Assembly: GCA_963799975.1 (NCBI GenBank)
Contig: CAWCZF010000006.1
Location: 186,001-250,000 of the forward strand
Length of the DNA: 64,000 nt
Reading direction: 5' to 3'
From: Actinoallomurus sp963799975
GTDB taxonomy: Bacteria; Actinomycetota; Actinomycetes; Streptosporangiales; Streptosporangiaceae
Shown: positions 50,032 to 57,817 of the stretch, piece by piece
How the letters are laid out: the number at the start of each line of letters is the position of its first letter
Position numbering within the stretch: the stretch's first letter is position 1
Notes under the pieces: generated by a model
What the model was told of the DNA's origin: nothing
The model's database searches: none
What the model saw: the letters and a program-made list of their open reading frames with translations, nothing else
Position numbers and translations under genes: made by a program

Positions 50032-52568
50032 CAGCCCACTTTCAGCTGGCGCACCGGGGGGTCGCGCAGCTCGATTGTCGCGTCTTCGGCGAAACAGCGT
50101 AGCCAGTACGGCCGGGTGAGATGCGGCATCGGCACCTGAAGGCGTACCGGAATGTCTATATCGTCCCAGCTCATCACGGTTTCTCCGTCGGCCGAGCGCT
50201 GGGGCAGCGGGCCGGACCGGGCGACCAGGACGAGGCGGCGCACCCGGGTCGGCGACGGCGCCGAGAGCGTGACGATCAGCGGGCCGCGCAGGCGCGAGCG
50301 GCGCACCTGGTACTCCACGATCGCGCGGCCGGGCACCAGAGTGCGGATCGGCGTCCCGGTGACACGGCGGCCGTACGCGGTCGCTGCGGCGGCCACCTCG
50401 ATGGTCACCGCCTCGCCGCCGGGGGAGGTGAGGCGCACGCCGCCGTGCGCGTCGTAGCCGGCCCGGCCGACCGGCAGGACGCGCGCGTCGCCGTCGCCGT
50501 ACCACCAGCGCACCTCCGCCTCGGTGACGTCGGCCGGCCAGTCGAAGCCCAGCGTGATCACCTCGCCGCGCCGCTGCGTGATCAGCTCGCGCGGCGGCGT
50601 GAGGTTCACGTGCTCGCGGTGCGCGCCGATCGTGGCGACGTCGCCGCTGACCGACACCGCGACCAGCACGCCGGGCCCGGCCCGCAGTGCGACGCCGCCC
50701 GGCACCGGCGCGGTGCGCAGCACCTGTCCCGCCCGGCGCACCTCCTCGACCGCGAGCGTCGTGCCGGCCGGCCACGGCGGCGGCCCGGTCATCGCGACCA
50801 GCTCGACCTGGCCGTGCCGCGGCTCCTCGTACGTGACGACGAGATGCCCCGCGGGGTCCTGCTCGACGCTGAGGTCGCCGACCGGGTCGGGCCGCGCGGC
50901 CGGCGTCGCCGCGGCGTGCACGCCGGAGGTGAGGATCTCGTTGCCGTCGGGGCTGAGGTAGGCGGCCGCGATCCGGTAGTGGTAGGTCGTGCCATTGCGC
51001 ACCGTCTCGTCGCGGAAGCCGCCGCGCTCGGCCGGCACCGGCGTGCCGTCGCGGGTGACCAGCACGCGTACGGCCTCGGGCGGGCAGGTCCAGCGGGCCG
51101 CGACCACGCCGTCAGTGGCGCGCAGGAACACCTCGGCGGGCTCCGGGCGCACGTGCAGCGGGCCCGCGACCGCCGGGGCCGAGGCCGCCGAGCCGCGTAC
51201 GGCGAACACCGCATAGAACAGGGGTGAGTTCAGCGGCGGCGCCGTGTCGCGGGCGAAGCCGTCGCCGGACCGCAGCGGCTCGCCGTCGCCCGGGTGCCGG
51301 GGGACCCGGCCGAGGCAGCGGACGACGGCATAGCCGATGTCGCCGACCCGCGACGCCGTCGGCGGCCACGACAGCGCCACCTCCGCGTCCTCGACCACCG
51401 CCTCCATCCGGCCGGGCGCGTGGGGCGGCAATCCGGCCTGGAGGTCGGCCGCGCCGGGCAGGTCGCCGACGAGCCGCAGCGCGTCGGCGAGCCGCAGCCA
51501 CGCCGCGTCCGGATCGGTGAGTACGAGCGCGGTGGCCTCCTGCCGCAGCGCGGTCGCGGCCGAGATGCGCCGCCGCGCCTCGGCGGCCAGGACGTCGGTG
51601 TCGCCGGTCAGCTCGGTGGGCCCGGCCACCGCGGCGAGTTCGGCGGCGGCGTGGATCTCTCCGGCGTCGATCAGGTCGCGCAGCCGCGCGGACAGCCCGC
51701 CCGCGGTGGCGCCGCCGCTCTCGTGCAGGATCGCGAAGACGAGCCGCCGCGCGTCGTCGGGGTCGACGCCGAGGTCGTCGGCGGCGAACCGGAGCAGCGC
51801 GCCCTGTGAGGCCCGCTGCTGGTGGCGTTCGCGCAGCCGCGCGACCACGTCGTACAGGACGAGTTCGGACAGGCGGTCACCGGCGCGCTTGAGCGCGATC
51901 AGCACCGTGTCGGCGTTGGTGCGGTTGCCGTCGTGCGGGCGGCGGCTCCACTGCTCGCTCACCCGCTGGATGGCCGGCCGCAGGTCCGGCGTCGGGCCGA
52001 GCACGCGGCCGGCGCGGCGCTCGCCGGTGAGGAACTCGCGCAGGTGGCGCGCTCCCAGCGCGTCGAGCGCGTCGCGGGCGCGCGGGTAGCCGGGGTAGGG
52101 CGGGGTGGCGGGCAGGAGGTCGGGCTCGCGTACCTCGATCTCGGCCTCGGCGGCCATCCCGGCCGCCTCGCCGCCGATCTCGCGCAGGTCGCCGGGCGCC
52201 AGCATCCGCATCTCGCCCGCGGCGTCGAGCAGCCGGTTGCGCAGCTCCGCGCGCCGCAGGTCGGCCTTGTCCGTCGCGGTGGTCAGCTCGGCGCGCAGCG
52301 GCGCCAGGTCGCCCAGCACGGCACGCTCGAACAGCGGCGCGAGCTTGAGATGGTCGCCTTCGAGACGGTCGATCAGCCGGCGGAAGCGCAGCTGGCCGCG
52401 CGACTTGCGCCAGCACATCCGCACCCGCTTGACGCTGTCGGCCACCTCGCGCGCGTTGAGCGGCTCGACGAGGGCGTAGCGCACACGCAGGTCGTCGGGC
52501 GGCTGGTTGCCGGCCACACGCGCCGGCTCCAGCACCTCACGGACATAGCGCTGTTCGTCAAAGACCAT
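50031..52568 (-). CDS. Large helical/fibronectin-III-like protein of the Hsp70-GTPase operon
   Basis: The 845-residue protein has a helical N-terminal half (about 1-370; VREVLEPARV at the start, several Arg/Leu-rich helices) and a C-terminal half of about five beta-sandwich units like FN3. Their starts include VALSWPPTASRVGDIGY (about 393), VVAARWTCPPEAVRVLV (about 483), LSVEQDPAGHLVVTYEEP (about 565) and ITLGFDWPADVTEAEVRWWY (about 663). It has no signal or membrane segment. I do not recognise a named family. It follows Hsp70 by 7 bp and precedes the GTPase with a 1-bp overlap. It could be the scaffold or client of the chaperone pair. Confidence 0.7.
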   Translation of the reverse strand: MVFDEQRYVREVLEPARVAGNQPPDDLRVRYALVEPLNAREVADSVKRVRMCWRKSRGQLRFRRLIDRLEGDHLKLAPLFERAVLGDLAPLRAELTTATDKADLRRAELRNRLLDAAGEMRMLAPGDLREIGGEAAGMAAEAEIEVREPDLLPATPPYPGYPRARDALDALGARHLREFLTGERRAGRVLGPTPDLRPAIQRVSEQWSRRPHDGNRTNADTVLIALKRAGDRLSELVLYDVVARLRERHQQRASQGALLRFAADDLGVDPDDARRLVFAILHESGGATAGGLSARLRDLIDAGEIHAAAELAAVAGPTELTGDTDVLAAEARRRISAATALRQEATALVLTDPDAAWLRLADALRLVGDLPGAADLQAGLPPHAPGRMEAVVEDAEVALSWPPTASRVGDIGYAVVRCLGRVPRHPGDGEPLRSGDGFARDTAPPLNSPLFYAVFAVRGSAASAPAVAGPLHVRPEPAEVFLRATDGVVAARWTCPPEAVRVLVTRDGTPVPAERGGFRDETVRNGTTYHYRIAAAYLSPDGNEILTSGVHAAATPAARPDPVGDLSVEQDPAGHLVVTYEEPRHGQVELVAMTGPPPWPAGTTLAVEEVRRAGQVLRTAPVPGGVALRAGPGVLVAVSVSGDVATIGAHREHVNLTPPRELITQRRGEVITLGFDWPADVTEAEVRWWYGDGDARVLPVGRAGYDAHGGVRLTSPGGEAVTIEVAAAATAYGRRVTGTPIRTLVPGRAIVEYQVRRSRLRGPLIVTLSAPSPTRVRRLVLVARSGPLPQRSADGETVMSWDDIDIPVRLQVPMPHLTRPYWLRCFAEDATIELRDPPVRQLKVG

Positions 52569-52575
52569 GCAGGCG

Positions 52576-54159
52576 TCAGTCCACGCGAACGTGGGCCAGG
52601 TCCGTACGGGACTCCTGCACGTCTTCCTCGGACATGCCGCCGACGCGTACGTCGAGGGTCAGCTCCTCGGCGGTCTCCTTCTCGATCGCGGTCACGTGCA
52701 GCAGCCCGGAGGTGTCGAGCGCGAACGTCACCTCGATCGGATAGCCGGCCGGCTTGCCGGGCGGGATCTTCAGCTCGCCGTCCGCGATCGGGTTGTTGTG
52801 CGCGACCTCGGTCGACTCGGCGCTGCCGGCCTGCTCGACCACGATGATCTTGACGATCGTCTGGTCTTCGTCGACGGTGCCGAACTCGCGCGACTTGCCG
52901 CGCGGCAGCGCGTCGTTGGCGTGCACGAGATGGACGACGTGCTCGACCTCGGTGTCGGGGTCCAGCGCGATGACGCCGAAGGCGCGCGAGGCGACGGTGG
53001 TGATCTGGCGCGCCGCCATCCGCTCCTGCTCGGTCTCCGACAGCCCGGCGCGTGCGGCCAGGTCGAGCGCGCGGTCGGTCTCGCCCTTGGCCAGGAGCTG
53101 GCGGTAGGTCTCCTCGAAGGCGTAGAGCGCCGCGCCCTTGGCCACCGCGAGGTCGGGGTCTTGCAGCTTGGGCTTCAGCGACAGCTCGCTGGACAGTCGC
53201 TGCGGCACCGCGGGCATCTTGGTGGAGCCGCCGACGAGCACGAGGTCGTCGTAGTCGCGCACGCCCTTCTCCGCGGCGGTGGCGAGGGTGCGGCCGGTGA
53301 TCTCGATGGTGCGGTCGAGCAGGTCCTTGGTGATCTCCTCGAACGTGTCGCGCGTCAGCTCGATCGTGGCCACCCGGCCCTCGTGCATGACGCGTACGAC
53401 GTGGTGCGTGCGCAGCGACAGGGCCTTCTTGGCCTCTTCGGCGTCGTGCCGCAACTGCTGCTCGGTGTGCCGGTCCTCAAGAGGGTCGCCGACGTCGGGA
53501 TGCTCCTCGGTGAAGCGCTCGGCGAGGTGCTCGACCACGCGCGCGTCCCAGTCGGCGCCGCCGAGCTCGTGGTCGCCGTCGGTGCACACGACGCCGATGT
53601 CGCCGCCGCGCAGGGTGATCACGGTCGTGTCGAACGTGCCGCCGCCCAGGTCATAGACCAGGATCGTACGGTCCTGGTCGGGGTTGAGGACGCCGTAGGT
53701 GATCGCCGCGGCGACCGGCTCGGAGATGATGTCGATGACGTTGAGCCCGGCGATGTGCCCGGCCTTGCGCGTGGCGTCGCGCTCGGCCGCGCCGAAGTAG
53801 GCGGGCACGGTGATGACGACGTCGCCGGCCTCCTCGCCGGTGGTCGCGGTCGCGTCGGCGACGAGCTTGCGCAGCACGAACGCGGAGATCTCCTCGGGGG
53901 AGTAGTCGCGGCCGTGCAGCTCGCGCATGACCTCGTGGCCCATGTCGCGCTTGATGAGGCTCACGACCAGGTCGGGCGCGAGCACCGCGGTGTCCTTGGC
54001 CGGCGCGCCGACCACGACGTTGTCCCCCGTCTCGAAGTAGACGACCGACGGCGTCGTGTCGGTGCCCTCCATATTGCGCAGAACCGTGGGACGCCCGACC
54101 TCGCCGATGCGCGCGATGCACGAGTGTGTCGTGCCCAGATCGATTCCGTAGACAGCCAT
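52576..54159 (-). CDS. Hsp70 (DnaK-like) chaperone of the GTPase operon
   Basis: The 527-residue protein keeps the actin-like ATPase motifs GIDLGTTHSCIA (5-16), VYDLGGGTFD (about 195-204) and LVGGSTKMP (about 330). The beta substrate-binding part follows (about 385-500), ending in DVRVGGMSEEDVQ. It is shorter than housekeeping DnaK (usually over 600 residues) and lacks most of the C-terminal helical lid, so it is a specialised Hsp70. The next-door GrpE-like gene ends one base before it. No DnaJ is present. Confidence 0.85.
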   Translation of the reverse strand: MAVYGIDLGTTHSCIARIGEVGRPTVLRNMEGTDTTPSVVYFETGDNVVVGAPAKDTAVLAPDLVVSLIKRDMGHEVMRELHGRDYSPEEISAFVLRKLVADATATTGEEAGDVVITVPAYFGAAERDATRKAGHIAGLNVIDIISEPVAAAITYGVLNPDQDRTILVYDLGGGTFDTTVITLRGGDIGVVCTDGDHELGGADWDARVVEHLAERFTEEHPDVGDPLEDRHTEQQLRHDAEEAKKALSLRTHHVVRVMHEGRVATIELTRDTFEEITKDLLDRTIEITGRTLATAAEKGVRDYDDLVLVGGSTKMPAVPQRLSSELSLKPKLQDPDLAVAKGAALYAFEETYRQLLAKGETDRALDLAARAGLSETEQERMAARQITTVASRAFGVIALDPDTEVEHVVHLVHANDALPRGKSREFGTVDEDQTIVKIIVVEQAGSAESTEVAHNNPIADGELKIPPGKPAGYPIEVTFALDTSGLLHVTAIEKETAEELTLDVRVGGMSEEDVQESRTDLAHVRVD

Positions 54160-54160
54160 G

Positions 54161-54727
54161 TCAATCCCCTCCGACCGGGTCGGCCGCCATCCGGGCGACG
54201 ATCACCTCGGCCCGTCGTACGACCTTTTCGCCGCGGACGAACCCGGCGCGCTGGACCGTCACGACGGTGCCGTCGAGCTCGGCGTCGTCCACATCGCGCG
54301 TGCCGGCAGGGCGATGCCGTGCCGGATCGAACGGATCGCCCTCACCCACAGGCATGCGTTCGACCCCCGTGCGCGCGATGATCTCGGCCAGCTCGTCGGC
54401 GATCGCCGCCAGGAGCTTGGGTACGTGTGCTGGATCCGCGCCCTCCCGTTCCGACTCGCGCCGGACCAGGTCATAGAGGCGGTAGAGCGATGTGCGCACC
54501 GGCTCGAAGGCGGCCTGCAACTCGTTGTGCCGCAGTCGCTGGTTCTCTTCGTGTAGCCGGTCGATGACGTGTTCACGGTGTGCGGCACGGTCGTTCTCGC
54601 GGCCCGCCGCGAGAACGAGGCCGGCCAGCACGCTGTGTATGTTCTCGAGGGATGCCTCGATCGCCCCGTCGGCGAAGGCCGACGGGGACGTGGTCCCGTC
54701 TTTGGGAAAAGAGGGGTCATCGGGCAT
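54161..54727 (-). CDS. GrpE-like nucleotide exchange factor
   Basis: The 188-residue protein has a coiled-coil helix (about 38-95) and a beta domain typical of GrpE: TGVERMPVGEGDPFDPARH (about 120-138), GTVVTVQRAGFVRGEKVVRRAEVIVA. It should exchange ADP from the adjacent Hsp70. It is first in the six-gene operon. The ATG at 54727 gives a family-like N-terminus; the frame is open to 54781. Confidence 0.85.
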   Translation of the reverse strand: MPDDPSFPKDGTTSPSAFADGAIEASLENIHSVLAGLVLAAGRENDRAAHREHVIDRLHEENQRLRHNELQAAFEPVRTSLYRLYDLVRRESEREGADPAHVPKLLAAIADELAEIIARTGVERMPVGEGDPFDPARHRPAGTRDVDDAELDGTVVTVQRAGFVRGEKVVRRAEVIVARMAADPVGGD

Positions 54728-54809
54728 GGATCTCGCACCATAACTCTGAGTGAGCAAACTCGCCAGCCCCATTGTCTCCATGCCCGGATGCGGGCACCAG
54801 CCTTATCGG

Positions 54810-54854
54810 CACTTCAACTTGGCCGAGCGCGAACAACTCGTCGTGCGGGCTTGA
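54810..54854 (-). pseudogene. Possible fragment of a Uma2-like gene
   Basis: Read on the minus strand, SSPHDELFALGQVEV resembles APDHLFALGQMDV in the Uma2 protein at 10493-10993, with similar DNA. It lies in the divergent gap between GrpE-like and acyltransferase genes. Only about 15 codons match, so the call is tentative. Confidence 0.25.
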
Positions 54855-54861
54855 CACGGCG

Positions 54862-54890
54862 TTGACTTCCAGAACATCCGGATCTAGGAC
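54862..54890 (+). promoter_or_regulatory. Candidate promoter of the acyltransferase gene
   Basis: TTGACT at 54862-54867 and TAGGAC at 54885-54890 are separated by 17 bp, close to a vegetative sigma promoter. The start of transcription would fall about 30 bp before the ATG at 54929. A second TTGACA sits at 54851. Confidence 0.35.
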
Positions 54891-54928
54891 AGAACGACAT
54901 TGTTCCGGCACGGCAGAGAGGCCAGCGG

Positions 54929-56410
54929 ATGCGCCAGCTCAGCGCGCTCGACGCACAATTCCTCAATATCGAGTCGGGCGGCACCGTCGCCCATATCGCC
55001 GGCCTGGCGATTCTCGACGCCTCGCGCACGCCGAATGGCCGCCTGACCTTGGATGACCTGCTCGGGCTCGTACGGCGGCGGCTGCACCGGATCGAGCAGT
55101 TCCGCTGGCGTCTCGCGGAGGTGCCGCTCGGGCTGGACCACCCGTACTGGACCGAGGACCCGGACTTCGACCTGGAGTTCCACGTACGGGAGATCGCGCT
55201 GCCCGGGCCCGGCGACGACGAGCAGCTCGGCGAGCAGCTCGCGCGGCTGCATCAGCGCCCGCTGGACCGCCGCCGCCCGCTCTGGGAGATGTACCTCGTG
55301 CAGGGCCTGGCGGGCGGCCGCACCGCGATGTACGCCAAGGTGCACCACGCGCTCATCGACGGCGTCACCGCCGCGCAGGTCGTCGCCGCCCTGCTCGATC
55401 TGGAGCCCTCGCCGCCCGCCGGCGCTGTCGGCGAGGCCGGAGAGGAGGACGACTGGCACCCGGGGCCGCCGCCGGGTCAGTGGGGCATGCTCGCCGGGGC
55501 CGCCGCCCGCGCCGCCGTGCACCCCCTGCGTACGGCGGGCGCGCTGCTGCGTGCCGTGCCCCACCTGGACGCGTTGCCGGTCGTCGGGCGGCTGCCGGGG
55601 ATCGGCCTGGTCGCGGGCACCGGGCGCACCGCCGCGCGTACGGGAGTGCTGCCGCCTCCGCCGAGCCTGAGCGCGCCACGCACCCCGTTCAACGGGCCGG
55701 TGACCGCGCACCGCCGCGTCGCGTTCGGGTCGCTGCCGCTGGAGGAGATCAAGACGGTGCGCCGCGCGCTGGGCATCAGCGTGAACGACGTCATCATGGC
55801 GCTGTGCGCCTCGGCCCTGCGGCAGTGGCTCATCGACCACGACGCCCTGCCCGCGCGGCCGCTCGTCGCGGCCGTCCCGGTCTCCACCCGCGAGCTGGAG
55901 GACGGCACGCACGGCAACCAGATCTCGGCCATGTTCACGCCGGTCCCCACGCACCTGGCGAGCCCGCGGGAGCGCGTCGCCGCGGTGCGGAACACGATGG
56001 ACACCGCCAAGCAGCGCTTCGTCGCGACGCCGGACCAGTGGCTGAAGCAGCTGACCGCCGTCGTGCCGCCCGCGTTCGGGAGCCTGGCCGCGCGTGCGCT
56101 GTACCGGCTGGCCCCGGCCGCGATGCCGCCCATCAACCTGGTCATCTCGAACGTGCCGGGGCCGCAGTTCCCGCTGTACCTGTGCGGCGCCGAGGTGCTC
56201 GGCTACTTTCCCATCTCGGTGATCAGCGACGTCAGCGGTGGCCTCAACATCACCGTCTTCTCCTACAACGGCAGTGTCGACGTGGGCATCGTGGCGTGCC
56301 GCGACATGGTCCCCGACGTCTGGACCATCGTCGGCCACCTGCGCGCGGCACTCGACGAACTCCTGGCGCTTCCCCCCAGTGGTGAGGTGAGCAGCGAGCC
56401 CGGCGGCTAG
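54929..56410 (+). CDS. WS/DGAT-type acyltransferase
   Basis: The 493-residue protein has the active-site HHxxxDG motif KVHHALIDGVTAA (about 132-144), the N-terminal LSALDAQFLNIESGGTVAH typical of the family, and PINLVISNVPGPQFPLYL near the end. Such enzymes make wax esters or triacylglycerols from acyl-CoA. It may serve lipid storage. It is convergent with the conservon; the stop codons overlap. Confidence 0.88.
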   Translation: MRQLSALDAQFLNIESGGTVAHIAGLAILDASRTPNGRLTLDDLLGLVRRRLHRIEQFRWRLAEVPLGLDHPYWTEDPDFDLEFHVREIALPGPGDDEQLGEQLARLHQRPLDRRRPLWEMYLVQGLAGGRTAMYAKVHHALIDGVTAAQVVAALLDLEPSPPAGAVGEAGEEDDWHPGPPPGQWGMLAGAAARAAVHPLRTAGALLRAVPHLDALPVVGRLPGIGLVAGTGRTAARTGVLPPPPSLSAPRTPFNGPVTAHRRVAFGSLPLEEIKTVRRALGISVNDVIMALCASALRQWLIDHDALPARPLVAAVPVSTRELEDGTHGNQISAMFTPVPTHLASPRERVAAVRNTMDTAKQRFVATPDQWLKQLTAVVPPAFGSLAARALYRLAPAAMPPINLVISNVPGPQFPLYLCGAEVLGYFPISVISDVSGGLNITVFSYNGSVDVGIVACRDMVPDVWTIVGHLRAALDELLALPPSGEVSSEPGG

Positions 56411-57021
56411 CGGACGGCGGCTCCCGGCTGACGCTGGCGCTCGGCCATCACGGCCAGCACGTGCTCGACCAGGGTGATCAGCACCTGCTTGCCCGACTCG
56501 CGCTTGCGCACGTCGCACAGGATGACCGGGATCTTCGGATCCAGGTCGAGCGCGCCGCGAATCTCCTCGGTGTCGTACCGCAGCGCGCCGTCGAAGCAGT
56601 TGACCCCGATGATGAACGGGAGCTTCCGGCGCTCGAAGTAGTCGATCGAGGGGAAGCAGTCGGCGAGACGCCGGGTGTCGGCCAGTACGACCGCGCCGAG
56701 CGCGCCGAGCGCGAGTTCGTCCCACATGAACCAGAAGCGGTCCTGGCCGGGCGTGCCGAACAGGTACAGGACGAGGCCGTCGCGGATGGTGATGCGGCCG
56801 AAGTCCATCGCCACCGTCGTCGTGGTCTTGCGCTCGACGCCGGAGACGTCGTCGACGCCGACGCTGCGATCGGTGAGCTGTTCCTCGGTACGCAGCGGCC
56901 GGATCTCGCTGACCGCGCCGACCATGCTGGTCTTGCCCACACCGAATCCGCCCGCCACGAGGATCTTCACGGCGAGCGGCATCGCAGCGCCCCGGGAGGG
57001 GTCAGAGCGCTTGGAGTCCAT
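56407..57021 (-). CDS. cvnD: Conservon small GTPase (CvnD)
   Basis: The 204-residue protein has AGGFGVGKTSMVGAVSEI (P-loop), FGTPGQDRFWFMW (G3) and IIGVNCFDG (G4-like). This is the GTPase of the actinomycete conservon, which relays the sensor kinase-like state. The ATG at 57021 follows GAAGGAAG; an internal ATG at 56982 is possible. It overlaps the DUF742 gene by 20 bp. Confidence 0.88.
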   Translation of the reverse strand: MDSKRSDPSRGAAMPLAVKILVAGGFGVGKTSMVGAVSEIRPLRTEEQLTDRSVGVDDVSGVERKTTTTVAMDFGRITIRDGLVLYLFGTPGQDRFWFMWDELALGALGAVVLADTRRLADCFPSIDYFERRKLPFIIGVNCFDGALRYDTEEIRGALDLDPKIPVILCDVRKRESGKQVLITLVEHVLAVMAERQRQPGAAVR

Positions 57022-57358
57022 TCAGCACTTCCTTCAAAAGCCGTTCGTTGGGAAGACGATTGTCCGGCTCGGGCCGCCGTACGGCGATCAAGCCATGTTC
57101 GAGTAGATCACCGAGCAGGACCCGTACGACGCCGAGGGGGAGTCGCAACTTCGCCGACACCTCGGCCACCGACTGCGGCCGCATGCACAGCTCGAGGATC
57201 GAAAGATGCTCCGGGCCGGCACCGGGGGGCGCGTAGGTCGCGGCCGTCGCGATGATCGCGATCAGCTCGAGACCGTCCCGCGACGAACGGGTACGCCCCC
57301 TCGTCAGCGCGTACGGCCGTACGACCGGCCCGGCCTCGTCGTCGAGCCATTCGGTCAT
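57002..57358 (-). CDS. cvnC: Conservon DUF742 protein (CvnC)
   Basis: The 118-residue protein has VVRPYALTRGRT near the start and LSILELCMRPQSVAEVSAKL, LPLGVVRVLLGDLLEHGLI, the DUF742 signature. It is the third gene of the conservon. It is soluble and probably interacts with the other members; winged-helix-like. Confidence 0.85.
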   Translation of the reverse strand: MTEWLDDEAGPVVRPYALTRGRTRSSRDGLELIAIIATAATYAPPGAGPEHLSILELCMRPQSVAEVSAKLRLPLGVVRVLLGDLLEHGLIAVRRPEPDNRLPNERLLKEVLNGLQAL

Positions 57359-57412
57359 TCAGCCGCCTCGCCCGCGGGCTTGGAGGTGCCTGCTCCGCTC
57401 GCTCATCCCGCG

Positions 57413-57817
57413 TCACGATTCCACGGCCGAGCGAGGAAGGGTGGACATGTGCTGGCCCACGCGCTTGACCAGCATCGCCATCTCGTACGCGATCAGGCCC
57501 ACGTCCGCGTCCGAGCCCGCCAGCACGGCCAGGCACGCGCCCGACCCGGCGGCGGTGACGAAGAGGAAGGCGTGGTCCATCTCGACGATGGTCTGGCGGA
57601 CGGCGCCGCCGCCGAACTGGCGGCCGGCGCTGCGCGCGAGGCTCTGGAAACTGGCGGCGACGGCCGACAGGTGCTCGGCGTTCTCACGCGTGAGCCCGGT
57701 GGACGCGCCGACCAGCAGTCCGTCGCTGGACAGCACGACCGCCTGGTGCACCTGGGCCACCTGGTTGACGAGACCGTCCAGCAGCCAGTTGAGGTCCCCC
57801 GCAGAACCCGCTGACAT
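57413..57817 (-). CDS. cvnB: Conservon roadblock/LC7 protein (CvnB)
   Basis: The 134-residue protein has DLNWLLDGLVNQVAQVHQAVVLSSDGLLVG at the start and AVLAGSDADVGLIAYEMAML later, as in roadblock/LC7 GTPase-interacting proteins. Its ATG overlaps the sensor kinase stop by 1 bp. Confidence 0.88.
   Translation of the reverse strand: MSAGSAGDLNWLLDGLVNQVAQVHQAVVLSSDGLLVGASTGLTRENAEHLSAVAASFQSLARSAGRQFGGGAVRQTIVEMDHAFLFVTAAGSGACLAVLAGSDADVGLIAYEMAMLVKRVGQHMSTLPRSAVES

Noticed and set aside
52567..54381. Plus-strand open frame of about 604 codons
   Set aside because: Antisense to Hsp70; Val/Gly/Leu-rich shadow without features.
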